A DNA stretch of 64,000 nt from Sulfitobacter sp. M05 (GCF_029285175.1 NZ_JABEDH010000004.1:169901-233900); one strand, 5' to 3'; positions 44,178 through 54,550 are shown, counted from the stretch's first letter. The notes: generated by a model not told the origin, from the letters alone. A program made the numbers and translations.

Positions 44178-45565
44178 GGCGCAACCTCCAGCACGTTTGT
44201 GGCGGTACCCTGCGCGTCGTGCAGGTAGCGCAGCAACATGTTCTGCGCAGTTTGCAGGCGATAACCGGCAGAGGCGCGCATGTCCGAAAGCGGTTGGAAG
44301 TCCTGCACCATCGCGCCCATACTTTCGCGTATGGTTGCTTCGGTAAACGCTTTGCCGATCAGAGCCGCCTCGGCTGTGCTGGCGCGTTTTGGGATACCGG
44401 CCATGCCGCCATAGGCAAGGCGCGCAGCGGCAATGGTGTCGCCGTCGCGGGTGATCGACAGGCAGGCACAGACGGCAGAGATATCCTGATCAAAGCGTTT
44501 TGACAGTTTGTAACAGCGCAGCGTGTCGGGCTGTTTCGGGAGGGTGATGGCCTCGACAAATTCACCGGGGCTGCGGTCTTGTTTGCCGTAGTCGATGAAG
44601 TAATCCTCAATCACGAGGGCGCGGCGCCTGTCGCCTTGGCGTAGGTGAAGGGTGGCCCCAAGCGCAATCAGCGCGGGCGGCCCGTCGCCTATTGGTGAAC
44701 CGTTGGCGATATTGCCGCCGATGGTTGCCGCATTGCGCACTTGCACAGAGGCATAGCGGCGGATCATCGCGGCAAAGCTGGGGTGGTGCGGTGCGATGGC
44801 TGTTTCAAGGTCGCTCAACGTGGTCATGGCCCCGATGCGGATTTCGTGATCGGTTTCTGTGATCCCGCGCAGGTCGCTACATTGATTGAGGAAGGCCACC
44901 TTACCCAGATCACGGAACTGTTTGGTCACCCAAAGTCCGACATCGGTGGCCCCGGCAATCAGGGTCGCGTCAGGGTTGGCGGCGTACCATGTGGCGAGGG
45001 CGTCAGCCGAGCGGGGTTGGACCAGCGTACTGTCGAGAGGGAGTGTTTGGGCGGGCTGTGGTGCTTCAGTATTTGAAGCCAAAAAGAGGAGGTGATCGGG
45101 GACAGGTTGATCTGTGATCGCCTCTGCAGCGCGGATGATCGGGGCATAGCCGGTGCAGCGGCAAAGGTTTCCGGCCAGTTGGGTATCGTGATCGGCAGAC
45201 CCGTTCAGGTGGGCCGTCGCCATGGAGACCACAAAGCCCGGGGTGCAAAAGCCACATTGGCTGCCGTGATGGTCGATCATGGCGGTTTGGGCCGGGTGCA
45301 GGGCACCATCGGGCGCGGCCAGCCCTTCCACGGTGGTGACATGTTTGCCATTCACCTGTGGCAGGAACAATATACAGCCGTTGAGCGCCCGCGATCCATC
45401 CGCATCACTGATCATCACCGTACATGCTCCGCAATCCCCTTCGTTGCAGCCTTCCTTGGTGCCGGTCAGGTGGCGTTCTTCGCGCAGCCAGTCCAGCAGG
45501 GTTATTGTCGGGGATACGTCAGTGAGAGACACGGGGTTTCCGTTCAGCGAAAACGTGATGTCCAT
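44174..45565 (-). CDS. xdhA: xanthine dehydrogenase, FeS/FAD subunit
   Basis: 463 residues. The N-terminal plant-type 2Fe-2S domain has [14 protein letters not shown]; the second 2Fe-2S domain has CGFCTPGFV and [11 protein letters not shown]. The C-terminal FAD domain has GATDVGLWV and [17 protein letters not shown]. It takes electrons from the molybdenum site and passes them to NAD. It is the first gene of the purine operon. The linker between the FeS and FAD domains is encoded by a 22-base string that also occurs as an intergenic repeat at 24135-24156. Confidence 0.94.
   Translation of the reverse strand: MDITFSLNGNPVSLTDVSPTITLLDWLREERHLTGTKEGCNEGDCGACTVMISDADGSRALNGCILFLPQVNGKHVTTVEGLAAPDGALHPAQTAMIDHHGSQCGFCTPGFVVSMATAHLNGSADHDTQLAGNLCRCTGYAPIIRAAEAITDQPVPDHLLFLASNTEAPQPAQTLPLDSTLVQPRSADALATWYAANPDATLIAGATDVGLWVTKQFRDLGKVAFLNQCSDLRGITETDHEIRIGAMTTLSDLETAIAPHHPSFAAMIRRYASVQVRNAATIGGNIANGSPIGDGPPALIALGATLHLRQGDRRRALVIEDYFIDYGKQDRSPGEFVEAITLPKQPDTLRCYKLSKRFDQDISAVCACLSITRDGDTIAAARLAYGGMAGIPKRASTAEAALIGKAFTEATIRESMGAMVQDFQPLSDMRASAGYRLQTAQNMLLRYLHDAQGTATNVLEVAP
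45067..45088. repeat. 22-base intergenic-type repeat inside xdhA
   Basis: The string from CAGTATTTG to CCAAAAAGAG matches 19 of 22 bases of the intergenic copy at 24135-24156. Here it is read as coding sequence on the minus strand (LFLASNTEA), in the linker between the iron-sulfur and FAD domains. Confidence 0.55.
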
Positions 45566-45749
45566 GGGATCAACCTGCCGCGGTACAATTGGCCCAAAAG
45601 ATGCGCGACGTTCGATGCGGCGTAGAACGCGGGGTGCGCAGGCGTTGTTTAGGTAAGCTAAGCGGGGCGGGTGGTCTGTTGCAAGAAAAATGATGCGGCA
45701 GGTGGCGCAGGTACTGGCAGAGGGGGGGCGCGTCCCTTAGTCTTTGGGC

Positions 45750-48700
45750 ATGACACAGTCCCCCCGATTCATTCACCTGCGCACCCATTCGGAATACTCT
45801 TTGCTGGAAGGGGCGATGCGGCTGAAAAAGCTGCCGGATATGTGCCGTGCGGCGGGCATGCCGGCGCTGGCTTTGACCGACACCAACAATATGTTTGCCG
45901 CATTGGAGTTTTCCGTGGCGATGGCCGGCGCGGGGGTACAGCCGATTATGGGCTGTCAGGTAGATCTGGCTTATGTCACGGCGCAACCTGGCGAGCGGGA
46001 GAAAGCCCCCGCGCCGGTGGTTTTGCTGGCGCAAACCGAAGCCGGCTACGAAAACCTGATGAAACTGAACTCCTGTCTCTATGTGGACAAGGGGGGGGCT
46101 TTGCCGGCTGTGACGCTGGAGGAGCTGGAGGCGCTGTCGGGGGATCTGATTTGCCTGACGGGCGGGCCAGACGGGCCGGTGGGGCGGTTGTTGCAAAACG
46201 CGCAGCGCCCCGCGGCAGAGGCCCTGATGGCACGGTTACATGGTGCATTCGGCGATCGTCTGTATATCGAGTTGCAGCGTCACCCCGGCGAAAACGGTCA
46301 ACCCGAAGCCGAGCGCCTGACCGAACGGGGACTGGTGGAAATGGCCTATGCCATGAACATCCCGTTGGTTGCCACCAATGATGTTTATTTCCCCAAACCG
46401 GATATGTACGAGGCCCATGACGCGTTGATCTGCATCGCGGAAGGGGCCTATGTGGATCAACAGGCAGACCGGCGCAGGTTGACGGCGCAGCACTATTTCA
46501 AATCCGAAGCTGAAATGGTCACCCTATTTGCGGACCTGCCAGAAGCTCTTGAGAACACGGTAGAAATCGCGCGACGCTGTGCGTTTATGACCTATCGTCG
46601 TGATCCGATCCTGCCAAAGTTCGCCGATGATGAGATTGCCGAATTGCGCCGGCAGGCCCAAGAGGGGCTGAAGGGCCGGCTGGCCATTATTCCACATGCG
46701 GCAAGTGTGGAAGAATATGAGGCGCGGTTGGAATTCGAGCTGGGCATCATCGAAGGCATGGGGTTTCCCGGCTATTTTCTGATCGTTGCGGATTTTATCA
46801 AATGGTCGAAGGATCAGAACATACCGGTCGGGCCGGGGCGGGGGTCGGGTGCGGGATCGCTTGTGGCCTATGCGCTGTTGATCACCGACCTTGATCCGCT
46901 GCGCTATTCCTTGCTGTTTGAACGTTTCCTTAATCCGGAACGTGTGTCGATGCCGGACTTCGATATCGACTTTTGCATGGATCGGCGCGAGGAGGTCATC
47001 CAGTACGTTCAGCAGAAATACGGGCGTGACCGTGTTGGGCAGATCATCACCTTTGGTGCGCTCTTGTCGAAAGCGGCGGTGCGCGACATCGGACGGGTTT
47101 TGCAGATGCCCTATGGGCAGGTGGATCGCCTGTCCAAGATGATTCCTGTTGAGGGGGTAAAACCCGTCAGCATCGAAAAGGCACTGGCGGATGAACCGCG
47201 TTTGCGCGAAGAGGCCAAGAACGAAGAAGTTGTCGCGCGGCTGTTGAATTATGGTCAGCAGGTTGAGGGATTGTTGCGCAACGCCTCGACCCACGCGGCG
47301 GGGGTGGTGATCGGTGACCGGCCATTGGACGCGCTGGTGCCGCTCTATCAGGATCCGCGTTCGGACATGCCCGCCACCCAGTTCAATATGAAGTGGGTCG
47401 AGCAGGCTGGCTTGGTGAAATTCGACTTTTTGGGCCTCAAGACCTTGACCGTGATCCAGAATGCGGTTGACCAGATCAAGGCCTCTGGCCGTCACCTACA
47501 CATCGCGGCGGATGGCACGGAGTTGTTCACACCGCCCGAAGGCTTGATGGACGACATTGCGACAATCCCGCTGGATGACGAAGCGTCGTACAAACTTTAT
47601 GCCAGTGCCAAGACGGTGGCCGTGTTTCAGGTTGAATCCAGCGGCATGATGGACGCGCTGAAGCGGATGAAGCCGACCTGTATCGAAGATATCGTGGCCC
47701 TTGTGGCGCTCTATCGTCCCGGGCCGATGGAGAATATTCCGACCTATTGCGAGGTCAAGAACGGCCAGCGCGAGATTGAATCGGTGCATGAGTCGATTGA
47801 TTATCTTCTGGCAGAAACCCAAGGCATCATCGTTTATCAGGAACAGGTGATGCAGATCGCGCAGGTCATGGCGGGCTACAGCCTTGGCGGGGCTGATCTG
47901 TTACGCCGTGCGATGGGTAAAAAGATCGCCGAGGAAATGGCCAAGGAGCGTCCGAAATTCGAAAAAGGCGCGATGGCCAATGGTGTCGATAAGAAAAAGG
48001 CCGCGGAGGTTTTCGACCTTCTGGAAAAATTCGCCAACTACGGTTTCAACAAATCCCACGCGGCGGCATATGCTGTTGTATCTTATCAAACCGCTTGGCT
48101 GAAGGCGAACCATCCGGTTGAGTTTATGGCCGGTGTGATGAACTGCGATATTCATCTGACGGACAAGCTTTCGGTGTATTTCGAAGAGGTGCGCAAGCGG
48201 CTGGAACTGCCATGGGTGCCGCCTTGTGTGAACCGGTCGGATGCGACATTCAAGGTGGTGGATGGGGCGTTGGTCTATGCGCTGGGCGCGCTGAAAAACG
48301 TCGGCGTCGAGGCGATGAAATTGATCACCGAGGGGCGCAAAGTTGAGGGTGTGGAAAAGCCTTTTGCTACGCTGTTCGATCTGGCGCGGCGGGTTGACCT
48401 GAAACGGGTTGGCAAACGCCCCTTGGAGATGTTGGCCCGTTCAGGGGCGTTTGACCAGCTGGACAACAACCGTGCCCGCGTCTTTCGTTCGCTTGATCCA
48501 TTGGTTAGTTATTCAGCGGCAATTCACGAACAGAAAGCATCCAATCAAGTCTCCCTGTTTGGGGAGGCTGGGGATGATTTGCCGGAACCGCGCATGTTGC
48601 CTTGTGATGACTGGGAGGCCGCAGAGCGGCTGACCGAGGAATTCAAAGCTGTCGGGTTTTACCTGTCTGGCCATCCACTGGACGATTACATGACACCGCT

Positions 48701-49286
48701 CAAGCGCAAATGGGGGCGGGATGCCGGGGTGCCGTTCCTGACGCTGGACGAGTTGACGGAGAAGGTTGCCGATCGTGGTGCGATGAACGCGCGGTTGGCC
48801 GGGATCGTGGCAGGGCGTCAGGAACGCAAATCCGCGCGCGGCAACCGTTTTGCCTTTGCGCAATTGTCCGATCCTACCGGCGGGTATGAGGTCACCTTGT
48901 TTTCTGACACGCTTGAGGCCGCGCGTGACCATCTGGAAACCGGATCAAAGGTGGTGGTCACCGTTGAGGCAACGATGGAGAGTGACCAGCTTAAGCTGTT
49001 GGGCCGTTCGGTTTCGTCAGTCGAACTGGCGGTCGAGGATGCGGGCAGCATGGGATTGCGGGTGTTTATCGACGGACCGGAGGCGATTTCTGCTGTTGCT
49101 GATGTGCTTGAGGGGGCACGTAAGGCGGCACGTTCAGCCGGGCGCGGGCCGGTGCAACTGTGCCTGCGGGATCCGGCCTTGCCCGGGGAAGTCGAGGTTG
49201 ATCTGGGGTTGGAATTCCCCGTGACGCCCAAAGTCAAAAGCGCGATCCGCTCTTTAGGCGGGGTGCAGGAGGTCGAGGAAATCTAG
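45750..49286 (+). CDS. dnaE: DNA polymerase III subunit alpha
   Basis: 1178 residues from the ATG at 45750, giving MTQSPRFIHLRTHSEYSLLEGAM, the PHP domain at the N-terminus. The catalytic palm has the triple-Asp region in MPDFDIDFCMDRREEV, with GPGRGSGAGSLVAYAL before it. The finger and tandem HhH parts (NYGFNKSHAAAYAVVSYQTAWLK) and the C-terminal OB domain (RLAGIVAGRQERKSARGNRFAFAQL) follow. It is the replicative polymerase. It is divergent from the purine operon across a 184-base gap. Confidence 0.96.
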   Translation: MTQSPRFIHLRTHSEYSLLEGAMRLKKLPDMCRAAGMPALALTDTNNMFAALEFSVAMAGAGVQPIMGCQVDLAYVTAQPGEREKAPAPVVLLAQTEAGYENLMKLNSCLYVDKGGALPAVTLEELEALSGDLICLTGGPDGPVGRLLQNAQRPAAEALMARLHGAFGDRLYIELQRHPGENGQPEAERLTERGLVEMAYAMNIPLVATNDVYFPKPDMYEAHDALICIAEGAYVDQQADRRRLTAQHYFKSEAEMVTLFADLPEALENTVEIARRCAFMTYRRDPILPKFADDEIAELRRQAQEGLKGRLAIIPHAASVEEYEARLEFELGIIEGMGFPGYFLIVADFIKWSKDQNIPVGPGRGSGAGSLVAYALLITDLDPLRYSLLFERFLNPERVSMPDFDIDFCMDRREEVIQYVQQKYGRDRVGQIITFGALLSKAAVRDIGRVLQMPYGQVDRLSKMIPVEGVKPVSIEKALADEPRLREEAKNEEVVARLLNYGQQVEGLLRNASTHAAGVVIGDRPLDALVPLYQDPRSDMPATQFNMKWVEQAGLVKFDFLGLKTLTVIQNAVDQIKASGRHLHIAADGTELFTPPEGLMDDIATIPLDDEASYKLYASAKTVAVFQVESSGMMDALKRMKPTCIEDIVALVALYRPGPMENIPTYCEVKNGQREIESVHESIDYLLAETQGIIVYQEQVMQIAQVMAGYSLGGADLLRRAMGKKIAEEMAKERPKFEKGAMANGVDKKKAAEVFDLLEKFANYGFNKSHAAAYAVVSYQTAWLKANHPVEFMAGVMNCDIHLTDKLSVYFEEVRKRLELPWVPPCVNRSDATFKVVDGALVYALGALKNVGVEAMKLITEGRKVEGVEKPFATLFDLARRVDLKRVGKRPLEMLARSGAFDQLDNNRARVFRSLDPLVSYSAAIHEQKASNQVSLFGEAGDDLPEPRMLPCDDWEAAERLTEEFKAVGFYLSGHPLDDYMTPLKRKWGRDAGVPFLTLDELTEKVADRGAMNARLAGIVAGRQERKSARGNRFAFAQLSDPTGGYEVTLFSDTLEAARDHLETGSKVVVTVEATMESDQLKLLGRSVSSVELAVEDAGSMGLRVFIDGPEAISAVADVLEGARKAARSAGRGPVQLCLRDPALPGEVEVDLGLEFPVTPKVKSAIRSLGGVQEVEEI

Positions 49287-49385
49287 ACCGGAAACACGCC
49301 GATTTTTGATCACAAGTGGACGGCCATGGATGGATAATGTAAACAATCCGTCAACAGTGTGGGCTGTTCAAGTTGCGGGGTAATC

Positions 49386-50387
49386 GTGCGTAAAATTGGT
49401 GTATCACTTGGCGTTTTGTTGGTCTTGTCAGCCTGTGGCGATCCTTTGAATGGCGTCATGCGCATTTCAGATGTGGACCTTGTCGAAAGTGACCCAACCG
49501 CTCAGGCCCTTCCGAGTGATGCAGAAATTGCCCGCGAAGGGTTCTTTGGCACTGCGGCTGTGGCACCGGTCAACAGTGCGGTGCCCCCTGATCCCACGTA
49601 CGCAGGCAGCGATACACCGGCGCAGCCCAAGGCGAGCGAACCGGTGGCGCAAGGCGGGGTGTTCGGCCTTTTGCGGCGCGCCATCCCGCGAAACAAACCG
49701 GCGACCGGTGGGGCGAAGCGAACCCTTTCGGCAGAAGCATTTGAGACCGCCAAGACCGCCGAAGTCCAATCCCCCGCAGGCGAGGGTGTGGCACTTGCCG
49801 CAATTGCGCCCAAGCCCGAGGTTGCCCCTGCTGCGCCAAAGACAGGTGGTTTCTTTTCCCGGCTGATCCCAGTTGCGCCCACTGAGACCGCCAAAAGTAA
49901 CCTGCCGGAAGTGGATTATGGCACGGTGTTGCCCTACGGCGTGATTGCGCGCAACTGTGCCGCGAAACGCCAGCCTCTGGGGCGCAAGGTGGATAGCAAT
50001 AGTGATAGCGGGTACACACTGTTTGATTCCAAACCCGGGACGGCGGGCAAACGCACGTTTTACATTACCGGTTTTGACGATGGCTGTCCCCGTCAGGTGA
50101 CCGCCGCGCAGGTTTTGCTTGGTGCGCCGTCACTTTACGAACAGCTGCACTATGGCCCGGCGGGCCAGCATCTGGCCTTCGGCGAGACAGACAAGGCTTA
50201 TGAAAAGGTTAAGGGAAGCGTCTGTGGCGTGCGCAAGGGAAAGCCATGTGGTGCCAAGATGAAAAAACTTGAGCGCGCAACGGTATTTGTGAACGCTTAT
50301 GAGCGGCTTAACGACAATACCCGCTGGTCAGAGCAGTTGATCCACGATGGTGAAGTGGTCGCCAGCGAGATGAAATCCAACGGCTGA
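49386..50387 (+). CDS. predicted lipoprotein, uncharacterised
   Basis: 333 residues from a GTG at 49386 (VRKIGVSLGVLLVLSACGD), chosen because it gives a clean lipobox LSAC with a basic start. Upstream in-frame codons would place extra polar residues before it. The first half is low complexity (Ala/Pro-rich). The C-terminal half, from about residue 185, is a conserved-looking domain with four or more cysteines (ARNCAAK, DDGCPRQ, SVCGVRKGKPCGAK) that may form disulfides in the periplasm. No known function is recognised. It follows dnaE by 99 bases. Confidence 0.75.
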   Translation: MRKIGVSLGVLLVLSACGDPLNGVMRISDVDLVESDPTAQALPSDAEIAREGFFGTAAVAPVNSAVPPDPTYAGSDTPAQPKASEPVAQGGVFGLLRRAIPRNKPATGGAKRTLSAEAFETAKTAEVQSPAGEGVALAAIAPKPEVAPAAPKTGGFFSRLIPVAPTETAKSNLPEVDYGTVLPYGVIARNCAAKRQPLGRKVDSNSDSGYTLFDSKPGTAGKRTFYITGFDDGCPRQVTAAQVLLGAPSLYEQLHYGPAGQHLAFGETDKAYEKVKGSVCGVRKGKPCGAKMKKLERATVFVNAYERLNDNTRWSEQLIHDGEVVASEMKSNG

Positions 50388-50395
50388 GAGGGGGC

Positions 50396-50437
50396 GGAAT
50401 TTTTTGAAAATTCCGGCTGGTTTCTTTTAAAGAAACC
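50396..50437. terminator. two adjacent hairpins between convergent genes
   Basis: GGAATTTT-TTG-AAAATTCC (50396-50414) and GGTTTCTTT-T-AAAGAAACC (50419-50437) are perfect inverted repeats. Together they lie between the convergent lipoprotein and slyX genes and look like a bidirectional terminator, although neither has a long T run after it. Confidence 0.6.
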
Positions 50438-50460
50438 ACACCCCTTGGCCTGTATTTCGC

Positions 50461-50655
50461 TCAATAATGCGGCGGCCGCTCGTCCCCCATCACCACAGCA
50501 CCACCGGTTGACGCCTCGCGCTCGCCCTCGCGCTGCATCAACATATGCACACGGCGGTTAAGATGGGTAATCTCTTCCTCCTGACGTGTCACGATATCGC
50601 TCAGGTCGTCAATCGCGCGGGTCAGATGGGCTATTTGTTCTTCAAGCTTTTCCAT
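50461..50655 (-). CDS. slyX: SlyX family protein
   Basis: 64 residues from the ATG at 50655. It is nearly all one predicted coiled coil (MEKLEEQIAHLTRAIDDLSDIVTRQEEEITHLNRRVHMLM) with the SlyX C-terminal end RPPHY. The molecular role of SlyX is unknown. It is divergent from hisS with a 122-base gap. Confidence 0.88.
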   Translation of the reverse strand: MEKLEEQIAHLTRAIDDLSDIVTRQEEEITHLNRRVHMLMQREGEREASTGGAVVMGDERPPHY

Positions 50656-50777
50656 AACCGCGCCTTTAGCACGGGTTTTGTGCCACCGGAAGGGGGCAGA
50701 GGCAGGCGGGCACCTTGCCCCGCGCCGCCCCATCGGCTAGACGCGCAGCAACTCCAGATTGCCCCCAGAGGTGCCCC

Positions 50778-52274
50778 ATGGCCAAGCAAAAAAAGTCCCC
50801 CCGCCCAAAGGCAGAGACCCCCAAAGGGTTTCGCGACTATTTTGGCGCAGAGGTCACCCATCGTACCGAAATGCTGGGCAAAATTGCGGCTGTCTATCAT
50901 CGCTATGGTTTTGACGCGCTGGAAAGCTCTGGTGTGGAAACAGTGCAGGCGCTGGGCAAGTTCCTGCCTGATGTGGACCGCCCTAACGAGGGGGTTTTTG
51001 CATGGCAAGAGGACGCCGACAGCGACAAGCCCGGCGACTGGCTGGCCCTGCGCTATGATCTGACGGCCCCCTTGGCGCGGGTCTATGCGCAACACCAGAA
51101 TGATTTACCGAAACCCTACCGCCGCTTTGCGATGGGGCCGGTCTGGCGCAATGAGAAGCCGGGACCGGGGCGGTTTCGCCAGTTTTATCAATGTGATGCG
51201 GATACGGTTGGCGCGTCGAGCGTGGCGGCTGATGCAGAGATTTGCGCGATGCTGGCGGATTGCCTTGAGGAAGTCGGGATCGATCGTGGCGATTACATTG
51301 TGCGGGTCAACAACCGCAAGGTGTTGAACGGCGTGATGGAGGTCGCTGGGCTGTCGGGCGTCGACAAAGAGGCCGAACGCGGCATAGTGCTGCGCGCGAT
51401 TGATAAGTTGGATCGGCTGGGCGTTGATGGCGTTCGTGCGCTGTTGGGCGAAGGGCGTAAGGATGAGAGTGGTGATTTTACCAAGGGGGCTGGGCTAAAC
51501 GACGCTCAGGCTGACGTCGTGATGGGCTTTATGCAAGCCAAGCGGGACAGCGGTGCCCAAACGGTGGAGCGCTTGCGTGCACTGGTTGCGGATTCCACAG
51601 TCGGCATAGAGGGCGTTGACGAGTTGGAACTGATCGCAGACTTGATGTCGGCAGCGGGTTACGGTCCTGATAGGATCGAGATTGACCCCTCGGTGGTGCG
51701 CGGCCTCGGCTACTACACTGGTCCTGTTTTCGAGGCGGAACTCACCTTCGAGATCAAAGACGAAAAGGGCCGCACCCGCAACTTCGGCTCTGTCGCAGGG
51801 GGCGGGCGCTATGACGATCTGGTCAAACGCTTCACCGGACAGGAAGTGCCCGCGACGGGGGTATCCATCGGCGTCGACCGTTTGCTGGCGGCGCTGGATG
51901 CCAAGGGACGTTTGGACAAAACGGCAGACGGCCCTGTTGTCGTCACCGTTATGGATAAGGCGCGGATGGCGGATTATCAGGCGATGGTTGCGGAGCTGCG
52001 TCAAGCAGGCATCCGCGCCGAAGTCTATCTGGGCAATCCCAAGAACTTTGGTAACCAGTTGAAATACGCGGATAAACGCGGTTCCCCCGTTGCCGTGATC
52101 GAAGGTGGCGACGAGCATGAAAAAGGCGTAATCCAGATCAAGGATTTGATCCTTGGTGCGCAGATGGCAGAGGGCGCAAGCTTGGAAGAATACAAAGAAC
52201 TGCCCAGCCAATACGAAGTGCCGCGCGATCAACTGGTCGTCAAAGTGCGCGAAATCTTGGACTCGCAAAACTGA
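50778..52274 (+). CDS. hisS: histidyl-tRNA synthetase
   Basis: 498 residues from the ATG at 50778 ([18 protein letters not shown] at the N-terminus). Class II synthetase motifs: the motif 2 region [29 protein letters not shown], histidine-binding [14 protein letters not shown] and motif 3 GGGRYDDL...GVSIGVDRL. The C-terminal anticodon-binding domain follows. It charges tRNA-His. It overlaps hisZ by one base (TGATG), forming a hisS-hisZ-hisG operon. Confidence 0.96.
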   Translation: MAKQKKSPRPKAETPKGFRDYFGAEVTHRTEMLGKIAAVYHRYGFDALESSGVETVQALGKFLPDVDRPNEGVFAWQEDADSDKPGDWLALRYDLTAPLARVYAQHQNDLPKPYRRFAMGPVWRNEKPGPGRFRQFYQCDADTVGASSVAADAEICAMLADCLEEVGIDRGDYIVRVNNRKVLNGVMEVAGLSGVDKEAERGIVLRAIDKLDRLGVDGVRALLGEGRKDESGDFTKGAGLNDAQADVVMGFMQAKRDSGAQTVERLRALVADSTVGIEGVDELELIADLMSAAGYGPDRIEIDPSVVRGLGYYTGPVFEAELTFEIKDEKGRTRNFGSVAGGGRYDDLVKRFTGQEVPATGVSIGVDRLLAALDAKGRLDKTADGPVVVTVMDKARMADYQAMVAELRQAGIRAEVYLGNPKNFGNQLKYADKRGSPVAVIEGGDEHEKGVIQIKDLILGAQMAEGASLEEYKELPSQYEVPRDQLVVKVREILDSQN

Positions 52275-53353
52275 TGCCAACACGTTCACAAACACTGGCC
52301 CGTGCCACAGCGCTGCGCGCGATGTTCGAAGCGCAGGGCGCCGCTTTGGTCGAGCCACCGATCCTGCAACCGGCGGATACTTTGCTGGATCTCTACGGTG
52401 AGGATATTCGCGGCCGGGCTTACGTCACTTCGGATGCCCTGCGCGGCGAACAGATGTTGCGGCCCGATTTCACCGTGCCCGTTGTGCAGATGCACATGGC
52501 CCACGGTGCGGAACCTGCACGTTATACCTACGCCGGTGAAGTATTTCGCCGCCAAGAAGACAACGCCAGCCGCGCCAACGAGTTTGTGCAGGTCGGCTAT
52601 GAGGTGTTTGACCGCGAGGGGCCGGCGGCAGCAGATGCCGAGGTTTTTGCACTGATCGCCGAGGCGCTTCGCGGGTTGCCGGTAACGCCGGTGACCGGCG
52701 ATATTGGTGTGCTGATGGCTGCGGTGGCGGCGCTGAAAACCACCCAAGCCCGCAAGAATGCGCTGATGCGTCACATCTGGCGGCCCAAGCGGTTTCGCCA
52801 ATTGCTGGATCGTTTTGCAGGGCGCACAACGGTGCCCGCCGCCCGCGCCGCATTACTGGCCGGCAAAGTGGAAACCGACGCGCCCTCGATTGGCAAGCGC
52901 AGCGAAACAGAAATCCAGCAACGTATCGCGGTGCTGCGTGCGGATGCCAAGGCACCGCCGATTTCCGCACAGGAAGTTGATCTGATCGGCGTTTTGCTGG
53001 ACCTCAAGGGCACCATGCCTGTGGCCTTGGAACAACTGCACGACCTTTGCGTGGACATGCCGCAGATTGCGCAAGCGGTCGAGCGTGTTGCCGCCCGCGA
53101 GGCTGCGTTGGCTGCGCGAGACATAGACGTGCAAACTCTGCAATTCCAAGCCAGCTTTGGCCGTGCGTCGATGGAATATTATGACGGTTTTGTGTTTGGG
53201 TTCCGTGCCAATGGTCGCCCCGATCTGCCTGCCATCGCCAGCGGCGGTCGCTATGACGCGCTGACGCGGCAATTGGGGCAGGGCGGTGAGATCCCTGCCG
53301 TGGGTGGTGTAATGCGGCCCGATTTGATGCTGGAACTGGAGGGCGCGACATGA
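52274..53353 (+). CDS. hisZ: ATP phosphoribosyltransferase regulatory subunit
   Basis: 359 residues, a HisRS-like protein lacking synthetase activity. It has the catalytic-domain fold (VEPPILQPADTLLDLYGEDIRGRAY, ARYTYAGEVFRRQE, NEFVQVGYEVF) and SGGRYDALTRQLG near the end. HisZ forms a hetero-octamer with short-form HisG and is required for its activity and histidine feedback. The linkage with hisS upstream and hisG downstream supports the call. Confidence 0.94.
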   Translation: MPTRSQTLARATALRAMFEAQGAALVEPPILQPADTLLDLYGEDIRGRAYVTSDALRGEQMLRPDFTVPVVQMHMAHGAEPARYTYAGEVFRRQEDNASRANEFVQVGYEVFDREGPAAADAEVFALIAEALRGLPVTPVTGDIGVLMAAVAALKTTQARKNALMRHIWRPKRFRQLLDRFAGRTTVPAARAALLAGKVETDAPSIGKRSETEIQQRIAVLRADAKAPPISAQEVDLIGVLLDLKGTMPVALEQLHDLCVDMPQIAQAVERVAAREAALAARDIDVQTLQFQASFGRASMEYYDGFVFGFRANGRPDLPAIASGGRYDALTRQLGQGGEIPAVGGVMRPDLMLELEGAT

Positions 53354-54039
53354 CGCTCAAACTGGGTGTGCCCTCTAAGGGGCGGCTGATGGACAAGACC
53401 TTTGAATGGTTCGGCGCGCGCGGAATCACGCTTGAGCGTACCGGATCGGAACGTGAATATGCCGGTCGCGTTGACGGGATCGACGGGGTGAACCTGATCC
53501 TGTTGTCCGCGGGTGAAATTCCGCGCGAATTGGCGGCAGGGCGTATTCACTTGGGGGTGACAGGCACGGATCTGGTTCAGGAAAAACTGGCCCTTTGGGA
53601 ACAGCTGGTCGAACCGGTCGAGGCTTTGGGCTTTGGCCATGCGGATTTGATCATCGCGGTGCCGCATTGTTGGGTCGATGTTGATACACTGGACGATCTG
53701 GATGCCGCCGCAGCAGCGTTTCGTGCCACCCATGGGCACCGGATGCGGATCGCGACAAAATACCACCGGCTGGTGCGCGAGTTCCTGCAGGCCAGTGGGG
53801 TAGCGGATTATGCGTTGGTGGACAGTCAGGGCGCGACCGAGGGCACAGTGGCGAATGAAACCGCCGAGGCAATTGCCGATATCACCTCAAGTGGTGAAAC
53901 CCTGCGTGCCAACCATTTGAAAGTGCTGGGCGACGCACTTGTCCTGCAATCGCAGGCCACATTATGGCGCAGCCGCACCGCAGAGCTGGAAGATGGGGAT
54001 GTGCAAGTGATGGAAGCGCTATTGGCGCGGTTGGTCTAA
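53350..54039 (+). CDS. hisG: ATP phosphoribosyltransferase, short form
   Basis: 229 residues, the short HisG that lacks the C-terminal regulatory domain and depends on HisZ. Family blocks are LKLGVPSKGRLMDKT at the N-terminus, GVTGTDLVQEK, the PRPP loop region LVDSQGATEGTVANET, and the substrate block RIATKYHRLVREFL. It performs the first step of histidine synthesis. It overlaps hisZ by four bases and the convergent DUF1489 gene by four bases. Confidence 0.95.
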   Translation: MTLKLGVPSKGRLMDKTFEWFGARGITLERTGSEREYAGRVDGIDGVNLILLSAGEIPRELAAGRIHLGVTGTDLVQEKLALWEQLVEPVEALGFGHADLIIAVPHCWVDVDTLDDLDAAAAAFRATHGHRMRIATKYHRLVREFLQASGVADYALVDSQGATEGTVANETAEAIADITSSGETLRANHLKVLGDALVLQSQATLWRSRTAELEDGDVQVMEALLARLV

Positions 54040-54467
54040 AGCACGCCGATTTCGGCCAAGGCCTGATTAAGCTCGATGGGCAAGGCGTCTTCTTCCTCGC
54101 GCCCTTCGGGCAGGTCCATGGGGGCGTCTTCTGGCGTCAGGTAGCGCCAGCCCTGAAATGGGCGCTTTAGGCTGGATTGGGTGCGGATCAGTTCCGGTTC
54201 CAACACGATCGCGCAGCGGCGGATGCCATCACTGCCTATGACCTCGTCCAGCCGTTTGATGACCTGACGACATTGAATTGTCCCTTTGATGACCCAGTAA
54301 ATTGACCCGCCATTCAGAATTTCGGCCTCGCGTTTGGGCCACATTCGTGTCACGTGGCGGGGCAAACCATCAGTGGTCTGGGCTTGCTTGCTTGCCTGCC
54401 AGTTGGTCAAGCCTTCGACACTTTCAGTGCCGACGGAAAGTTTGATCAGATTCACGGTTTTGGTCAT
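54036..54467 (-). CDS. DUF1489 family protein
   Basis: 143 residues from the ATG at 54467 (MTKTVNLIKLSVG), the typical DUF1489 N-terminus. Other family blocks are HVTRMWPKREAEILNGGSIYWVIKG, RCAIVLEPELIRT and FQGWRYLTPEDAP. The family is largely confined to alphaproteobacteria and has no known function. Upstream in-frame codons extend over the nrdJ regulatory region and were not used. Confidence 0.9.
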   Translation of the reverse strand: MTKTVNLIKLSVGTESVEGLTNWQASKQAQTTDGLPRHVTRMWPKREAEILNGGSIYWVIKGTIQCRQVIKRLDEVIGSDGIRRCAIVLEPELIRTQSSLKRPFQGWRYLTPEDAPMDLPEGREEEDALPIELNQALAEIGVL

Positions 54468-54550
54468 GCCTTTCTGTTGCAGTTCCTGAACTGATTTACA
54501 AGAGGTAGAAAATCGAAAATTCGCCCATGTAGTGGTTGATCGTGCGCGGC

